Notes: a model not told the origin generated them from the letters alone. DNA of 64,000 nt from Streptomyces catenulae (GCF_000718015.1 NZ_JODY01000002.1:372001-436000), one strand, 5' to 3'. Shown: positions 35,499 to 45,768, counted from the first letter of the stretch. Numbers and translations are program-made.

Positions 35499-38400
35499 TC
35501 AGGAGTGGTCGTCGAGCGCGAGCCGGATCAGGGCGTCCACGTCCATCGCGGCGATGTCGGCGGTGTCGCCGGGGCGCGGGGCGGTGGCGGGTGCGGCCGG
35601 GGGTGCCGGTTGCGGGGCGGGGGCGTCCGGGAGCAGCCGGGTGCGGAGGTATCCGGCGATGTCGGCGGGGGTGGGGTGGTCGAAGACCAGGGTGGAGGGC
35701 AGCCGCAGGCCGGTGGCGCGGGAGAGGCGGTTGCGGAGTTCGACGGTGGCGAGGGAGTCGAAGCCGAGGTCGCCCAGGCGGCGGTCGGGCGCCGCGTCCC
35801 GGTCCTGGGCGCCGAGCACCGCACGGACCTCCGCCTGCACCAACCGGCGCAGGAGGCGGTCGCGTTCGGCCGGGTCGGCGGCGCGCAGCCGCCGGGTGAG
35901 GCCGTCCGGCTCCGCGTCGGTCCGTGCGGGGGCGGCGCGGCGCGGGGCGGCGGGTGCGGCGGCGCGCAGCAGGGCGGGCGGTTCGGCGCCGGGGGTGTGC
36001 GCGGTGAGCGGGACGGGGGCCAGCAGGGGTTCGGCGGTGGCCGCCGCGGTGTCGAAGAGGGCGAGGCCCTGTGCGGTGGTGAGGGTGCCGATGCCGAGGC
36101 GGGCGAGGCGGTCGGTGCGGCTGCCCTGGTCGAGGTGGCGGGTGAGTCCGGTCGTCTCGTCCCACAGGCTCCAGGCGAGGGAGGTGGCGGGCAGTCCGTG
36201 GGCGGCGCGGTGGGCGGCGAGGGCGTCGAGGAAGGTGTTGGCGGCGGCGTAGTTGGCCTGCCCGGCGGTGCCCAGGAGGCCCGAGGCGGACGAGTACAGG
36301 GCGAACAGCGCCAGGTCGTGGCCGCGGGTGAGGTCGTGGAGGTGCCAGGCGGCCCGCACCTTGGGGGCGAGGACGCGGATGGTGCGCTCGGCGGTGAGGG
36401 AGGGGAGGACGCCGTCGTCGAGGACTCCGGCGGCGTGGACGACGGCGGTGAGCGGGTGGGCGGCGGGCACGCCGTCGATGAGCGCGGCGAGGGCGGCGCG
36501 GTCGGTGGTGTCGCAGGCGGCGACGGTCACCTCGGCGCCGAGGGCGGTCAGTTCGGCCGCCAGCTCGGTGGCGCCCGGCGCGTCGGGTCCGCGGCGTCCG
36601 GCGAGGAGGACATGGGCGGGGCGGTGGCGGCGTACCAGGTGGCGGGCGAGGGCGCCGCCGAGGGTGCCGGTCCCGCCGGTGATCAGCAGGGTGCCGTCCG
36701 GGTCGAGGGCGGGCGCGGCGCTCCCCGCCGTCCGTCCGGGTGCGCCGCCGTCCGTGGGTCGGTACGGCGTGAGGCGGAGCCGGGCGGCGCGTCCGGCGCG
36801 CAGGGTGAGCTGGGGTTCGTCGGCGTCGCGGGCGGCGGCCAGGGCGGCGGGCAGGGCGCGGCGGGAGGCGTCGGTGCCGTCGGTGTCCACCAGGAGGAAC
36901 CGGCCCGGGTTCTCGCTCTGCGCCGACCGCACCAGGCCCCACAGGGGCGCCGCCGCCAGGTCGGTGACGTCCTCCCCCGGTGTGGCGGCGACGGCTCCGG
37001 AGGTGACGATCACCAGGCGGGAGGCGGCGCAGCGGTCGTCGGCGAGCCACTGCTGGAGGGTGGCCAGGAGCGTGGTGGTGGCGGTCTCGGCGGCGCCGGG
37101 CAGGTCCGGGCCCGACGGTCCGGCGCACGGCAGCAGGACGGTGTCGGGCACCGGCTCCCCGGCGTCGAGGCGGGCGCGGAGCGCCGCGAGTCCGGTGTGG
37201 ACGGTGGGGCCCGGCGGGCAGTCGGCGGGGTCGGTGCCGAGCACCGCCCAGGTGGCGTCGGGTCCGGTCGCGGCGGGGAGGTCCCAGGGCTGCCAGACGG
37301 GGCGGTGCAGGGCGCGGCCGTCGGCGGCGGGGCGGAGCCGGTCGGCGGGGACGGGCCGGGTCACCAGGGAGCGGGCGGTGGCGACGGGGGCGCCGGTGGG
37401 GTCGGTCAGGTCGACGGCGACGGTGCCGGGGCCCTGCGGGGTCAGCCGGACCCGCAGCCGGTCGGCGCCGGTGGCGTGGCTGCGGACGCCGCTCCAGGTG
37501 AACGGCAGCCAGGGCCCGTCGGCGGAATCGTCGAGCCCGCCGTTCAGCAGCATCGGGTGGACCGCCGCGTCCAGGAGGGCCGGGTGGAGCGCGAACCGTC
37601 CGGCGTCCGGCACGGCGTCGGGCAGTGCGACCTCGGCGAGGAGGGCGTCGCCGTGGCGCCAGACGGCGGTCAGTCCGCGGAAGGCGGGCCCGTAGCCGAA
37701 GCCGCGGGCGGCGGTCCGGTCGTGGAAGTCGTCGAGCGGCACGGGGCGGGCGTCGGCCGGGGGCCAGGGGGCGGGGTCGGCCCCGTCCGGCGCGGGCTCC
37801 TCGGCGGTGAGGGTGCCCGTGGCGTGCCGGGTCCAGGGGGCGTCGGGGTCGTCCGCGGGGCGGGCGTGGACGGTGACGGGGCGGTCGCCGGTGGCCGCGT
37901 CGGGGGCGTCCACGGCGACCTGGAGGTGGAGGGCGCCGCGCTCGGGGAGGAAGAGCGGGGCTTCCAGGACGAGTTCGGCGATCTCGGGGCAGCCGGTCTC
38001 CTGCCCGGCACGTAGCAGCAGTTCGACGAAGGCGGTGCCGGGGAGCAGGACGGCGCCGCCGACCGCGTGATCGGCCAGCCACGGCTGCGCGGCCAGGGAG
38101 ATCCGGCCGGTCAGCACGGTGCCGCCGGTGGCGGGCAGTTCGACGGCCGCGCCCAGGAAGGGGTGGTCCGCGGCGGTGACGCCGAGGGCTTCCGGGGCGC
38201 CGCGGCCGTGGGACGGGGCGGGCCAGAACCGTTCGTGCCGGAAGGCGTAGGTGGGCAGGGCGGTGCGCAGGGTCCGGGCGTGGGCCGGGTCGGCGCCGAG
38301 GACGGCGGACCAGTCCAGGTCCACGCCGCGGACGTACGCCCGCGCCAGCGACCGGGCCAGCCGGTCCGCGCCGCCGTCGCCGCGCCGCAGCGTCTCCAGC

Positions 38401-41258
38401 ACCACGCCCTCGTGCCCGCGCTCCTCCAGGATCCGGTCGACCGCCATCGTCAGCACGGGGTGGGCCGCCGCCTCGACGAAGACCCGGAAGCCGCGGTCGA
38501 GGAGGTGGCTGACGGCGCCCTGGAAGTCGACGGTCTCCCGGAGGTTGCGGTACCAGTACGAGCCGTCCAGCTCCGCCGGGTCCACCGGGCCGCCGGTCAC
38601 CGTCGAGCAGAACAGCGTGCCGTCGCCGGGCAGCGGGGTGATGTCCGCGAGGAGGGTGTGCAGCCGGTCGGCCAGGATCTCGGTCTGGGCGGAGTGCGAG
38701 GCGTAGTCGATGGGGATGCGGCGGGCCCAGATGCCGTCGGCGGCCATCCGGTCGAGGAACTCCGTCACCGCGGCGGCGTCGCCCGACACGGCGGTGGCGG
38801 ACGGGGAGTTGACGGCGGCGACGGTGAGGGCGCCGTCCCAGTCGGCGATCCTCGCGGCGGTCTCGGCGCGGCCCAGCATCACCGTGGCCATCGCGCCGCG
38901 CCCGGCCAGCTCGGTGAGGAGTCCGGCGCGCAGTGCGACGATCTTCGCCGCGTCGTCCAGGGTCAGCGCCCCGGCGACATGGGCGGCGGCGATCTCGCCC
39001 TGGGAGTGTCCGACGACCGCCGCCGGGGTCACCCCGTGGTGCCGCCACAGTGCGGCGAGGCCCGTCATGACGGTGAAGAGCGCGGGCTGCACCACCGCGT
39101 CGCCCTGGTCGAGGGAGACGGTGCTGTCCTCGTCGCGGAGCAGGGCGGTCAGCGACCAGTCCAGGTAGGGGGCGAAGGCCCGCTCGCAGCGGGCGACCCA
39201 GTCGGCGAACACCGGTGAGGCGTCGAGGAGTTCCCGCCCCATGCCCGCCCATTGGGAGCCCTGGCCGGGGAAGACCAGCACGGTGCCGCCGGTGGCGGCG
39301 CCCGCCGGGGCGGTGCCGGTGACGACGGAGTCCGGCTCCGCGCCGGTGGCGAGCGCCGCCAGCGCGGTGGCGGCGCCCGTCCGGTCGGCGGCGAGCGCCA
39401 CCGCCCGCCGCTCGAACCCGGTCCGTCCGGCGAGGGCGGCGGCCACCGCCGCGTCGGGCGCCCCGTCGTCGCCCCGCAGATACTCCGCCGTCCGTCCGGC
39501 CTGGGCGCGCAGTGCGGCGTCCCCGCGGCCGGAGACCGGCCACAGCAGCGGACCGGCGGCGCCGCGCGGGGCCGGAGCCGGTTCCCGTTCCACCGCGGGC
39601 GGTGCCTGCTCGACGATCACATGGACGTTGGTGCCGCTCATGCCGAAGGAGGAGACCCCGGCGCGGCGTGGCCGCCCGGTCGGCGGCCAGGGCGCGGCCT
39701 CCCGGACGACCTCCACGGCACCGGCCGTCCAGTCGACGTGCGAGGAGACCGCGTCGACATGGAGCGAGGCGGGGACGGTCCCGTGCTCCAGGGCGAGCAC
39801 GGACTTGATGACTCCGGCGACGCCCGCGGCCGCCTGGGTGTGCCCGATGTTCGACTTCACCGAACCGAGCAGCAAGGGAGGCGCATCCGACGGCCGTTGT
39901 CCGTACGTGGCGAGCAGCGCCTGCGCCTCGATCGGGTCACCCAACGGCGTCCCCGTCCCATGGGCCTCGACCATGTCCACGTCCGACGCCGACAGGCCCG
40001 CCGACGCCAGCGCCTGACGGATCACCCGCTGCTGCGCCGGACCACTCGGCGCCGTCAGACCGTTCGACGCACCGTCCTGATTCACCGCCGAACCCCGCAC
40101 CACACCCAGAATCCGGCGACCCGCGCGGAGCGCGTCCGACAGCCGCTCCAGGACGAGCATGCCCACGCCCTCGGCGGGACCGAAGCCGTCGGCGCCGTCG
40201 GCGAAGGCGCGGCAGCGGCCGTCCGGGGAGAGGGCGCGCTGACGGCTGAAGCCCTGGTGGACGCTGGGCCCGGAGAGGACCGTCGCACCCCCGGCCAGCG
40301 CCAGCGCGCACTCGCCCTGGCGGAGCGCCTGCGCCGCCAGATGGAGCGTCACCAGCGACGACGAGCACGCCGTGTCGACGGTCAGCGCCGCGCCCTCCAG
40401 CCCGAGCGCGTAGGAGATACGCCCGGAGGCGACGCTGTGGTGGGTGCCGGTCGTGTAGTACATGTCGCTGTCGGGGACCGGCCGGGCGGTCAGCGCGTGG
40501 TCGAAGTCGGCGACCCCGGCGTAGACCGCGGTGGGCGAGCCGCGCAGCGCCGCGGGGTCGATCCCGGCGCGCTCCAGCGCCTCCCACGACGTCTCCAGCA
40601 GCAGCCGTTGCTGCGGGTCCATGACCAGCGCCTCGCGGGGCGAGATGCCGAAGAACGCGGCGTCGAACTCCGCGGCGCGGTCGAGGAAACCGCCCCCGCG
40701 GACATAGCTGGTGCCCGACCGGTCGGGGTCCGGGTCGTAGAGCGCGTCCAGGTCCCAGCCGCGGTCGGTGGGGAGCGGGCCGATGGCGTCGTCCCCGGCG
40801 GCGAGCAGCCGCCAGAGGTCTTCGGGCGAGTCGACGCCACCGGCGAAGTGGCAGGCCATCCCGACGATGACGACGGGGTCGTCGTCGGCGGCGGGCCCGG
40901 TCGGTTCCGCGGCGGGGGCATCGGCCGGAGCGGTGTCCGACGGGGCGTCCGCGGGCGGCGCGGAGTCCGCCGTCCGCAGGGTGTCGAGGAAGGCGGCGAG
41001 CGCCACCGGGGTGGGGTGGTCGAAGACCAGGGTGGACGGCAGGCGCAGCCCGCTCCCGGCGCCGAGCCGGTCGCGCAGGTCGACCGCGGTGAGGGAGTCG
41101 ATCCCCAGGTCGAGGAAGGGCACCTCGGACGCGTCCTCCGGCACCGGGTATCCGAGCAGCTCCGCCAGGTGCGCGCGGACCACGCCGAGCAGCACCCGGC
41201 GCCGTTCCCCGCCGGGGCGGTCGGCGGCAGGCCAGGCGGGTGCCGAAGTCGATTCCAT
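35499..41258 (-). CDS. Type I PKS, loading ACP + KS-AT-DH-KR-ACP, methylmalonyl-type AT
   Basis: A 1,919-residue PKS whose first domain is an ACP (~18-95, Ser55 in LGIDSL), so a preformed starter must be loaded in trans. Then KS (~128-552; VDTACSS Cys298, His433, His473), AT (~655-960; GHSQG Ser752; DYASHS 851-856, the methylmalonyl YASH signature), DH (~1031-1240; [11 protein letters not shown]is1064, Asp1230), KR (~1520-1690; [12 protein letters not shown] 1613-1615, Tyr1670) and ACP (Ser1835 in LGFDSL). The C-terminal docking segment ([14 protein letters not shown]) should meet the N-terminal coiled coil of the next PKS. No ER, so an alpha-methyl-enoyl chain is expected. ATG at 41258 is backed by GGAGG. 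First gene of the minus-strand operon; divergent from the KAS III/isonitrile operon. Confidence 0.93.
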   Translation of the reverse strand: MESTSAPAWPAADRPGGERRRVLLGVVRAHLAELLGYPVPEDASEVPFLDLGIDSLTAVDLRDRLGAGSGLRLPSTLVFDHPTPVALAAFLDTLRTADSAPPADAPSDTAPADAPAAEPTGPAADDDPVVIVGMACHFAGGVDSPEDLWRLLAAGDDAIGPLPTDRGWDLDALYDPDPDRSGTSYVRGGGFLDRAAEFDAAFFGISPREALVMDPQQRLLLETSWEALERAGIDPAALRGSPTAVYAGVADFDHALTARPVPDSDMYYTTGTHHSVASGRISYALGLEGAALTVDTACSSSLVTLHLAAQALRQGECALALAGGATVLSGPSVHQGFSRQRALSPDGRCRAFADGADGFGPAEGVGMLVLERLSDALRAGRRILGVVRGSAVNQDGASNGLTAPSGPAQQRVIRQALASAGLSASDVDMVEAHGTGTPLGDPIEAQALLATYGQRPSDAPPLLLGSVKSNIGHTQAAAGVAGVIKSVLALEHGTVPASLHVDAVSSHVDWTAGAVEVVREAAPWPPTGRPRRAGVSSFGMSGTNVHVIVEQAPPAVEREPAPAPRGAAGPLLWPVSGRGDAALRAQAGRTAEYLRGDDGAPDAAVAAALAGRTGFERRAVALAADRTGAATALAALATGAEPDSVVTGTAPAGAATGGTVLVFPGQGSQWAGMGRELLDASPVFADWVARCERAFAPYLDWSLTALLRDEDSTVSLDQGDAVVQPALFTVMTGLAALWRHHGVTPAAVVGHSQGEIAAAHVAGALTLDDAAKIVALRAGLLTELAGRGAMATVMLGRAETAARIADWDGALTVAAVNSPSATAVSGDAAAVTEFLDRMAADGIWARRIPIDYASHSAQTEILADRLHTLLADITPLPGDGTLFCSTVTGGPVDPAELDGSYWYRNLRETVDFQGAVSHLLDRGFRVFVEAAAHPVLTMAVDRILEERGHEGVVLETLRRGDGGADRLARSLARAYVRGVDLDWSAVLGADPAHARTLRTALPTYAFRHERFWPAPSHGRGAPEALGVTAADHPFLGAAVELPATGGTVLTGRISLAAQPWLADHAVGGAVLLPGTAFVELLLRAGQETGCPEIAELVLEAPLFLPERGALHLQVAVDAPDAATGDRPVTVHARPADDPDAPWTRHATGTLTAEEPAPDGADPAPWPPADARPVPLDDFHDRTAARGFGYGPAFRGLTAVWRHGDALLAEVALPDAVPDAGRFALHPALLDAAVHPMLLNGGLDDSADGPWLPFTWSGVRSHATGADRLRVRLTPQGPGTVAVDLTDPTGAPVATARSLVTRPVPADRLRPAADGRALHRPVWQPWDLPAATGPDATWAVLGTDPADCPPGPTVHTGLAALRARLDAGEPVPDTVLLPCAGPSGPDLPGAAETATTTLLATLQQWLADDRCAASRLVIVTSGAVAATPGEDVTDLAAAPLWGLVRSAQSENPGRFLLVDTDGTDASRRALPAALAAARDADEPQLTLRAGRAARLRLTPYRPTDGGAPGRTAGSAAPALDPDGTLLITGGTGTLGGALARHLVRRHRPAHVLLAGRRGPDAPGATELAAELTALGAEVTVAACDTTDRAALAALIDGVPAAHPLTAVVHAAGVLDDGVLPSLTAERTIRVLAPKVRAAWHLHDLTRGHDLALFALYSSASGLLGTAGQANYAAANTFLDALAAHRAAHGLPATSLAWSLWDETTGLTRHLDQGSRTDRLARLGIGTLTTAQGLALFDTAAATAEPLLAPVPLTAHTPGAEPPALLRAAAPAAPRRAAPARTDAEPDGLTRRLRAADPAERDRLLRRLVQAEVRAVLGAQDRDAAPDRRLGDLGFDSLATVELRNRLSRATGLRLPSTLVFDHPTPADIAGYLRTRLLPDAPAPQPAPPAAPATAPRPGDTADIAAMDVDALIRLALDDHS
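39814..40153 (-). repeat. Near-identical 340-bp KS segment, copy in first PKS
   Basis: Partner of 34266-34605. The shared stretch includes long runs without mismatch, for example the region encoding [11 protein letters not shown] and [18 protein letters not shown], and conserves wobble positions. Confidence 0.65.
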
Positions 41259-41728
41259 GGGAAACGCGCCTCCAAATGAATCCGCGCGGTACCACGTGCC
41301 GGTCTCACACGGGCAGCGGAAAAGCGTCAACGACGCCCGGAACAATTCCGCACCGCGGCGTTCCGGACGACCGGTTCATTTGATACGCCGCAGCTCACGG
41401 GGAACGCAAGCGACGATCTCGGGGAACGGGACACACAAACGGCCGGGTGCCGTACCGTACGGAAGCGCGCCACCCCTACACTCTCCCGCATCCCCGCACG
41501 TCAGGAACTCATACCGGACGGCCTGTCGGCAACATCCCGCCCGCCCTGCACCCCGCGCGGCACCTTTAGAGCGGCTTTAGAATCACTTCAGAAACACGGC
41601 CTTTGATTGACAGGGAACGCCGCGGCGTCTTTTGCTGAGAACACCTCTCCCCGTGACGGGCGGAATGCGGCGCAGAAATGCACCGCAGGAATTCTCCGCC
41701 CGTTCTCTCTCTTCTCCAGAGGCTGGTC
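41259..41728. other. 470-bp divergent promoter region of PKS and isonitrile operons
   Basis: No gene. Toward the KAS III gene it holds a clear SARP box (41564-41592). Toward the PKS it holds two GGGGAACG copies 22 bp apart (41399-41406 and 41421-41428), an AGGGGT-type element (ACCCCTA at 41472-41478 on the plus strand) and a GGAGG ribosome site before the PKS ATG. Confidence 0.6.
41564..41607 (+). promoter_or_regulatory. SARP box and -10 for the isonitrile/KAS III operon
   Basis: Three heptamers CTTTAGA, CTTTAGA and CTTCAGA start at 41564, 41575 and 41586: exact 11-bp spacing. The third repeat ends 8-9 nt before a -10-like TTTGAT (41602-41607). This geometry is the known SARP-binding arrangement. 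The SARP encoded at 45769-46542 is the natural candidate activator. Confidence 0.8.
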
Positions 41729-42766
41729 GTGAACATGAGCGGAATACCTCCCGGGGCGCCCGGACGCGCCGCCGTACTGTGCGGTGTGGGCGGTCGGCTG
41801 CCCGAACGGGTCGTCAGCAACGCGGAACTCTCCGCGCGGCTGGAGACCACCGACGAGTGGATCACCACCCGCACCGGCATCCGCAACCGCCGCGCCGCGG
41901 CCCCCGGTGAGGCCACCTCCGACCTGGCCGTCGCGGCCGGACGGCGGGCGCTGGACGCGGCGGGCGGCGAACCGGCGGACACCGTCCTGGTCGCCACCGT
42001 CACCCCCGACCGCCGCTGCCCGGCCACCGCTCCCCTGGTGGCCGCCCGGCTCGGGCTGACGGGCGCCGCCGCCTTCGACGTGTCGGCGGTCTGCACCGGC
42101 TTCCTCTACGGGCTCGCCACCGCCGCCGGGCTGATCGCCGCGGGCGTCTCCACCCGCGTTCTGCTGATCGGCGCGGACGTCTACTCGTCCGTCGTCGACC
42201 CGACCGACCGCACCAACGCCATCATCTTCGGCGACGGCGCCGGGGCGGTCGTCCTGCGTGCCGGTTCGCCCGACGAGCCGGGCGCGGTGGGCCACTTCGA
42301 CCTCGGCAGCGACGGCGGCGCGGAGGAGGCCATCCTCATCGCGGCGGGCGGCTCCCGCAGCCCCCTCACGGCGCAGACCCCGCGCGCCGACCGGCACTTC
42401 GCGATGCGCGGCAAGGAGGTCTACCGCCAGGCGGTGACCCGGATGACCGCGTCCGCGCGGACCACCCTCGCCGCCGCCGGATGGCACCCCGACGACGTCG
42501 ACCACCTCGTCGCCCACCAGGCCAATCTGCGCATCCTGCACTCCGTGGCGGACGGGCTCGGCGTCGCCCGGGAGCGGTGCGCCCGGCACCTCGTCGACGT
42601 CGGCAACACCGGCGCCGCCTCCATCCCGCTGGCCCTCGACGACGCCCACGCCACCGGTGCGCTGACACCGGGCGCCCGGGTGCTGCTCACCGGCTTCGGT
42701 GGCGGCCTCACCTGGGGCTCGTGCGCACTGCGCTGGCCCGACCTCAGCCCCGCGACCGACCGGTGA
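41729..42766 (+). CDS. Ketoacyl-ACP synthase III
   Basis: A 345-residue KAS III (FabH-like) enzyme. The catalytic triad is visible: Cys122 in [11 protein letters not shown], His in [13 protein letters not shown], Asn in [15 protein letters not shown]. FabH signatures [12 protein letters not shown] and [13 protein letters not shown] also occur. It condenses an acyl-CoA starter with malonyl-ACP; the free ACP is encoded next. Because the ScoE/ScoD-like genes follow, one reading is that it makes the C4 (acetoacetyl) unit that host FAS enzymes turn into crotonyl-ACP, the acceptor for glycine. It could alternatively build a different enoyl acid. The GTG at 41729 has AGAGG 6 nt upstream; the ATG 6 nt later is the alternative. 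First gene after the SARP box. Confidence 0.88.
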   Translation: MNMSGIPPGAPGRAAVLCGVGGRLPERVVSNAELSARLETTDEWITTRTGIRNRRAAAPGEATSDLAVAAGRRALDAAGGEPADTVLVATVTPDRRCPATAPLVAARLGLTGAAAFDVSAVCTGFLYGLATAAGLIAAGVSTRVLLIGADVYSSVVDPTDRTNAIIFGDGAGAVVLRAGSPDEPGAVGHFDLGSDGGAEEAILIAAGGSRSPLTAQTPRADRHFAMRGKEVYRQAVTRMTASARTTLAAAGWHPDDVDHLVAHQANLRILHSVADGLGVARERCARHLVDVGNTGAASIPLALDDAHATGALTPGARVLLTGFGGGLTWGSCALRWPDLSPATDR

Positions 42767-42789
42767 CCGACCGGCGGAAAGGACCGGCG

Positions 42790-43038
42790 ATGACCCACGC
42801 CACGTACGACCGACTGACCGCCCTCCTGGGCGAGTTCCACGACGCCCCGGCCGAGGCGCTGACCCCGGAGGCAACCTTCGTCGAGCTGGGCGTCGACTCG
42901 CTGACGATGGTCGAGATCGCGCTGCGCATCGAGCGGACCCTCGGCATCGAGGTCGGCGACGACGAACTCACCGAGGACCTGACGCTGGCACAGACCGTGC
43001 GGCTGATCGACGCCAAACTCCCCGCCGACGCCGCCTGA
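42790..43038 (+). CDS. Free acyl carrier protein
   Basis: An 82-residue discrete ACP. The phosphopantetheine Ser is in [20 protein letters not shown] near residue 38, followed by the acidic helix II/III region ([20 protein letters not shown]). GGAAAGGA lies 6 nt before the ATG. It sits between KAS III and the ScoE-like enzyme, the place of ScoB in isonitrile lipopeptide clusters, and should carry the enoyl intermediate to which glycine is added. Confidence 0.9.
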   Translation: MTHATYDRLTALLGEFHDAPAEALTPEATFVELGVDSLTMVEIALRIERTLGIEVGDDELTEDLTLAQTVRLIDAKLPADAA

Positions 43039-43070
43039 CCCCCCTCCCCCGCCACCTCCCAGGAGCCCCC

Positions 43071-43958
43071 ATGCAGATCACCCCGCAGGCCGGAAAGCAG
43101 CTCGGCGTCACCGTCGAGGGCTTCGACCACACCACCGCCTCCGAGGCGGCCGTCGCACGCGTCCTGTCCGCCGTCTACGAGCACAAGATCGTCGTGCTGA
43201 AGGGGCAGCACCTCTCCCCGCAGTCCTTCCACGACCTGGGCTCCCGGTTCGGCCGCCCCGAGGCGTACTACGAGCCGATGTACCACCACCCCGACAACCC
43301 CGACATCTTCGTCTCGTCGAACGTGCCGGAGAACGGCAAGCAGATCGGCGTCCCCAAGACCGGCAAGTTCTGGCACGCCGACTACCAGTTCATGCCGGAC
43401 CCGTTCGGCATCACCCTCATCCACCCCCAGGTCGTCCCGGAGAAGAACCGCGGCACCTACTTCCTCGACATGGGCGCCGCCTACCGGCGGCTGCCCGACG
43501 AGCTGAAGCAGGCGGTGGCGGGCACCAACGGGCGGCACAGCGTCCGCAAGTACTTCAAGATCCGCCCGTCGGACGTCTACCGCCCGATCTCGGAGATCAT
43601 CGAGGAGGTCGAGCGGAAGACCCCCGCGGTGCTCCACCCCACGACCTTCACCCACCCCATGACCGGCGAGACCGTCCTCTACCTCAGCGAGGGCTTCACC
43701 GTCGGTCTGGAGGACGCCGACGGCACCCCGCTCGACGACGCGCTCCTGGCCCGGCTGTTCAAGGAGACCGGCCAGCTCGACGAGGAGCTGACGCACGAGG
43801 CCCTCCACCTCCAGGAGTTCGGCAAGGGCGACCTGCTGATCTGGGACAACCGCAGCCTCATCCACCGCGCCCGCCACACCACCACCCCCGAGCCGACCGT
43901 CTCGCACCGCGTCACCGTCCACGACGCCCGCCCGCTGTACGAGACGGCGGCCGCGTGA
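43071..43958 (+). CDS. ScoE-like non-heme Fe(II)/2-oxoglutarate enzyme, isonitrile forming
   Basis: A 295-residue TauD-fold dioxygenase. Iron ligands: His102 and Asp104 in [11 protein letters not shown] and His265 in SLIHRARH. From memory of ScoE, its substrate residues Tyr96/Tyr97/Tyr101, Lys193, His299 and Arg310 correspond here at a constant offset of 30 to Tyr66/Tyr67/Tyr71 (EAYYEPMY), Lys163 (YFKIRP), His269 and Arg280 (SHRVTV). The blocks [19 protein letters not shown] and [19 protein letters not shown] are also strongly ScoE-like. ScoE oxidatively decarboxylates an N-carboxymethyl-3-amino acid to the isonitrile acid. AGGAG precedes the ATG; the stop overlaps the ScoD-like start by 4 nt (GTGA). 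Confidence 0.9.
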   Translation: MQITPQAGKQLGVTVEGFDHTTASEAAVARVLSAVYEHKIVVLKGQHLSPQSFHDLGSRFGRPEAYYEPMYHHPDNPDIFVSSNVPENGKQIGVPKTGKFWHADYQFMPDPFGITLIHPQVVPEKNRGTYFLDMGAAYRRLPDELKQAVAGTNGRHSVRKYFKIRPSDVYRPISEIIEEVERKTPAVLHPTTFTHPMTGETVLYLSEGFTVGLEDADGTPLDDALLARLFKETGQLDEELTHEALHLQEFGKGDLLIWDNRSLIHRARHTTTPEPTVSHRVTVHDARPLYETAAA

Positions 43959-44467
43959 GCGCCACCGGCACAGCCGAACCGGACCTGCTGACCCGGGTGC
44001 TCGCCCCCTACAAGGCGCACTGCACCTATCTGCGGTCGGCGGAGGTCACCGCGGACGACGGGACACTCACCGCCCGCGGCGAGTTCGCCATCCCCGAGTC
44101 CTGCTACATCGACGACACCGGGCACCTCAACTCCGTCGAGGTCAACATCTGCTACAACCAGCTGATGTACTACGCCCTCGCGGTCGCGGTGCGGGACCGG
44201 CTGCTGCCGCAGTTCGCGGAGTGGACGATGGCGGACTACTGGAAGCGGCAGCTCCCCGACATCCTCATCGTCCGCTTCGAGAGCCGCTTCCCCCGGCCGG
44301 TCGACCCGCGCGCCTTCCAGGGAGAATTCACCCTGAAGCGGCTGACCCGGCGCACCCCCCGCGGCGGCACCCCGCTCCTGATCGCCGAAACCACCCACCG
44401 CTACCACGACGCACACGGCGGCCGGTGCCAGGGCGAGGCCACCCTCGCCCTGACCCGACTGCCCTGA
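43955..44467 (+). CDS. ScoD/FcoT-like thioesterase (glycine-adding enzyme of isonitrile pathway)
   Basis: A 170-residue hotdog protein of the FcoT/ScoD family. Recognisable blocks are [40 protein letters not shown] and [20 protein letters not shown], followed by [20 protein letters not shown]. In isonitrile lipopeptide pathways ScoD catalyses conjugate addition of glycine to an enoyl-ACP and then hydrolyses the thioester, giving the substrate for ScoE. The GTG overlaps the ScoE-like stop, so the two are translationally coupled, the same pairing as in known clusters. Confidence 0.85.
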   Translation: MSATGTAEPDLLTRVLAPYKAHCTYLRSAEVTADDGTLTARGEFAIPESCYIDDTGHLNSVEVNICYNQLMYYALAVAVRDRLLPQFAEWTMADYWKRQLPDILIVRFESRFPRPVDPRAFQGEFTLKRLTRRTPRGGTPLLIAETTHRYHDAHGGRCQGEATLALTRLP

Positions 44468-44528
44468 CCCGCGGGCGGCCGTCCCCGGCGGGCGGCCGCC
44501 GCGGCGGCGCGTCCCAGGAAGGTCCCCC

Positions 44529-45305
44529 GTGCCGCACCCGCCCTCCCCCCGCACCGCGCCGACCGGTCCGTGGATCCGCCGCTTCGGCGCCGCCGACGGC
44601 GCCGTACCCCTGGTGTGCTTCCCGCACGCCGGTGGCTCGGCCGGCTCCTACCTGCCGCTGGCCAAGCAGCTGACGCCGCATGTCGAGACCTGGGCGGTGC
44701 AGTACCCCGGGCGCCAGGAGCGGTACCGCGAGACGCCGTTCACCGAGGTCACCGCGCTCGCCGACGCCGCCTTCACCGCCCTGCGCCCGCATCTCACCGG
44801 GCCCTACGCCTTCTTCGGGCACAGCATGGGCGCCCTCGTCGCGTTCGAGGTGGCCCGCCGGTGCGAGGCGGAGACGGGCCACGGGCCGGTGCGGCTCTTC
44901 GCCTCCGCGCGCCGGGCGCCGTCCGTACCGCACCGCGGCGCCACCGGATGGCGGGACGACGACGCGCTCGTCGCGGAACTGGAGCGGCTGGGCGGCACCA
45001 TCCCCGGCGCCCTGGACGATCCCGATCTGCGCGCCATGGTGCTGCCGGTGCTGCGCGCCGACTACCGGGCCGTGGAGGGGTACGTCTGCGCCGCCGGGGC
45101 GACGGTCGGCTGCCCGCTGACCGTGCTGTGCGGCGACAGGGACCCGGTCGTCACGGTCGCCGAGACCGACGCCTGGCGCCCGCACACCACCGGCGCGTTC
45201 GACGTCACGGTGCACCCGGGCGGCCACTTCTACCTCGACGCCCGCGCGGCCGAGGTCGCCGCCGGGATCATCGGTGCGCTGACCGGCCCAACACAGCGGC
45301 TCTGA
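44529..45305 (+). CDS. Type II thioesterase
   Basis: A 258-residue alpha/beta-hydrolase of the GrsT/RifR family. [20 protein letters not shown] (oxyanion region), [34 protein letters not shown] (nucleophile Ser), [11 protein letters not shown] (Asp) and HPGGHFYLD (His). AGGAAGG before the GTG. Such enzymes clear misprimed carrier proteins. Because no PKS protein here ends in a TE domain, it might also release the final chain. Confidence 0.9.
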   Translation: MPHPPSPRTAPTGPWIRRFGAADGAVPLVCFPHAGGSAGSYLPLAKQLTPHVETWAVQYPGRQERYRETPFTEVTALADAAFTALRPHLTGPYAFFGHSMGALVAFEVARRCEAETGHGPVRLFASARRAPSVPHRGATGWRDDDALVAELERLGGTIPGALDDPDLRAMVLPVLRADYRAVEGYVCAAGATVGCPLTVLCGDRDPVVTVAETDAWRPHTTGAFDVTVHPGGHFYLDARAAEVAAGIIGALTGPTQRL

Positions 45306-45411
45306 CCCCCGGTTGGCGGGGCTCACGGTGCGCCCCTCCAACTGGGGGTGCCTCCCGCGCACACCCTTCGGCATCCTCGTCCGCGATGGCCGACAACCAA
45401 GGAGAACGACG

Positions 45412-45687
45412 GTGATCAGTCGGCTGCGGCCGCATCGGTACAGGTGGATGCCGCCGGACACGAGCGGCCTGGAGTCGCTGACCGGCCGGGAGCGGGAGGT
45501 TCTCCTCCTGGTGACCCAGGGGCTGTCCAACGCGGAGATCGCCGAATCCCTGGTGGTGTCCGCGGCGACCGTCAAGACCCACGTCGGACGGATGCTCGCC
45601 AAACTCCAACTGCGCGACCGCGTCCAGGCGGTGATCTTCGCGTACGAGTGCGGTCTCGTGCAGGCGGAAGGGGACCGTACCGGCTGA
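45412..45687 (+). CDS. Stand-alone LuxR-type HTH regulator
   Basis: A 91-residue protein that is little more than a LuxR/NarL C-terminal DNA-binding domain: [60 protein letters not shown]. There is no receiver, ATPase or ligand domain. AAGGAGAAC lies just upstream of the GTG at 45412. It is 106 bp behind the thioesterase gene and probably in the same transcript, converging on the SARP gene. It may bind DNA constitutively or depend on dimerisation with another regulator. Confidence 0.85.
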   Translation: MISRLRPHRYRWMPPDTSGLESLTGREREVLLLVTQGLSNAEIAESLVVSAATVKTHVGRMLAKLQLRDRVQAVIFAYECGLVQAEGDRTG

Positions 45688-45690
45688 GCC

Positions 45691-45752
45691 GCCGGGCGGG
45701 GTGGGACGGGCACCGGCGGGGCGGCCGGAGCGCCCCTCCCGCCCCGCCCGGC
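45691..45752. terminator. Bidirectional hairpin between LuxR and SARP genes
   Basis: A 16-bp stem (45691-45706 with 45737-45752, one mismatch) in the 81-bp gap between the two convergent regulators. Confidence 0.75.
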
Positions 45753-45768
45753 TCCCCCCGGTGCGGGC

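Noticed and set aside
29798..35899. A 2,033-codon plus-strand open frame antisense to the PKS
   Set aside because: Gly/Ala/Arg-rich translation with no domain; it is the usual antisense shadow of a high-GC PKS gene whose codons avoid stops on the opposite strand.
34266..40153. KS repeats as mobile-element or IS copies
   Set aside because: The repeats are in-frame parts of homologous PKS domains with no inverted ends or transposase; domain homology and gene conversion explain them.
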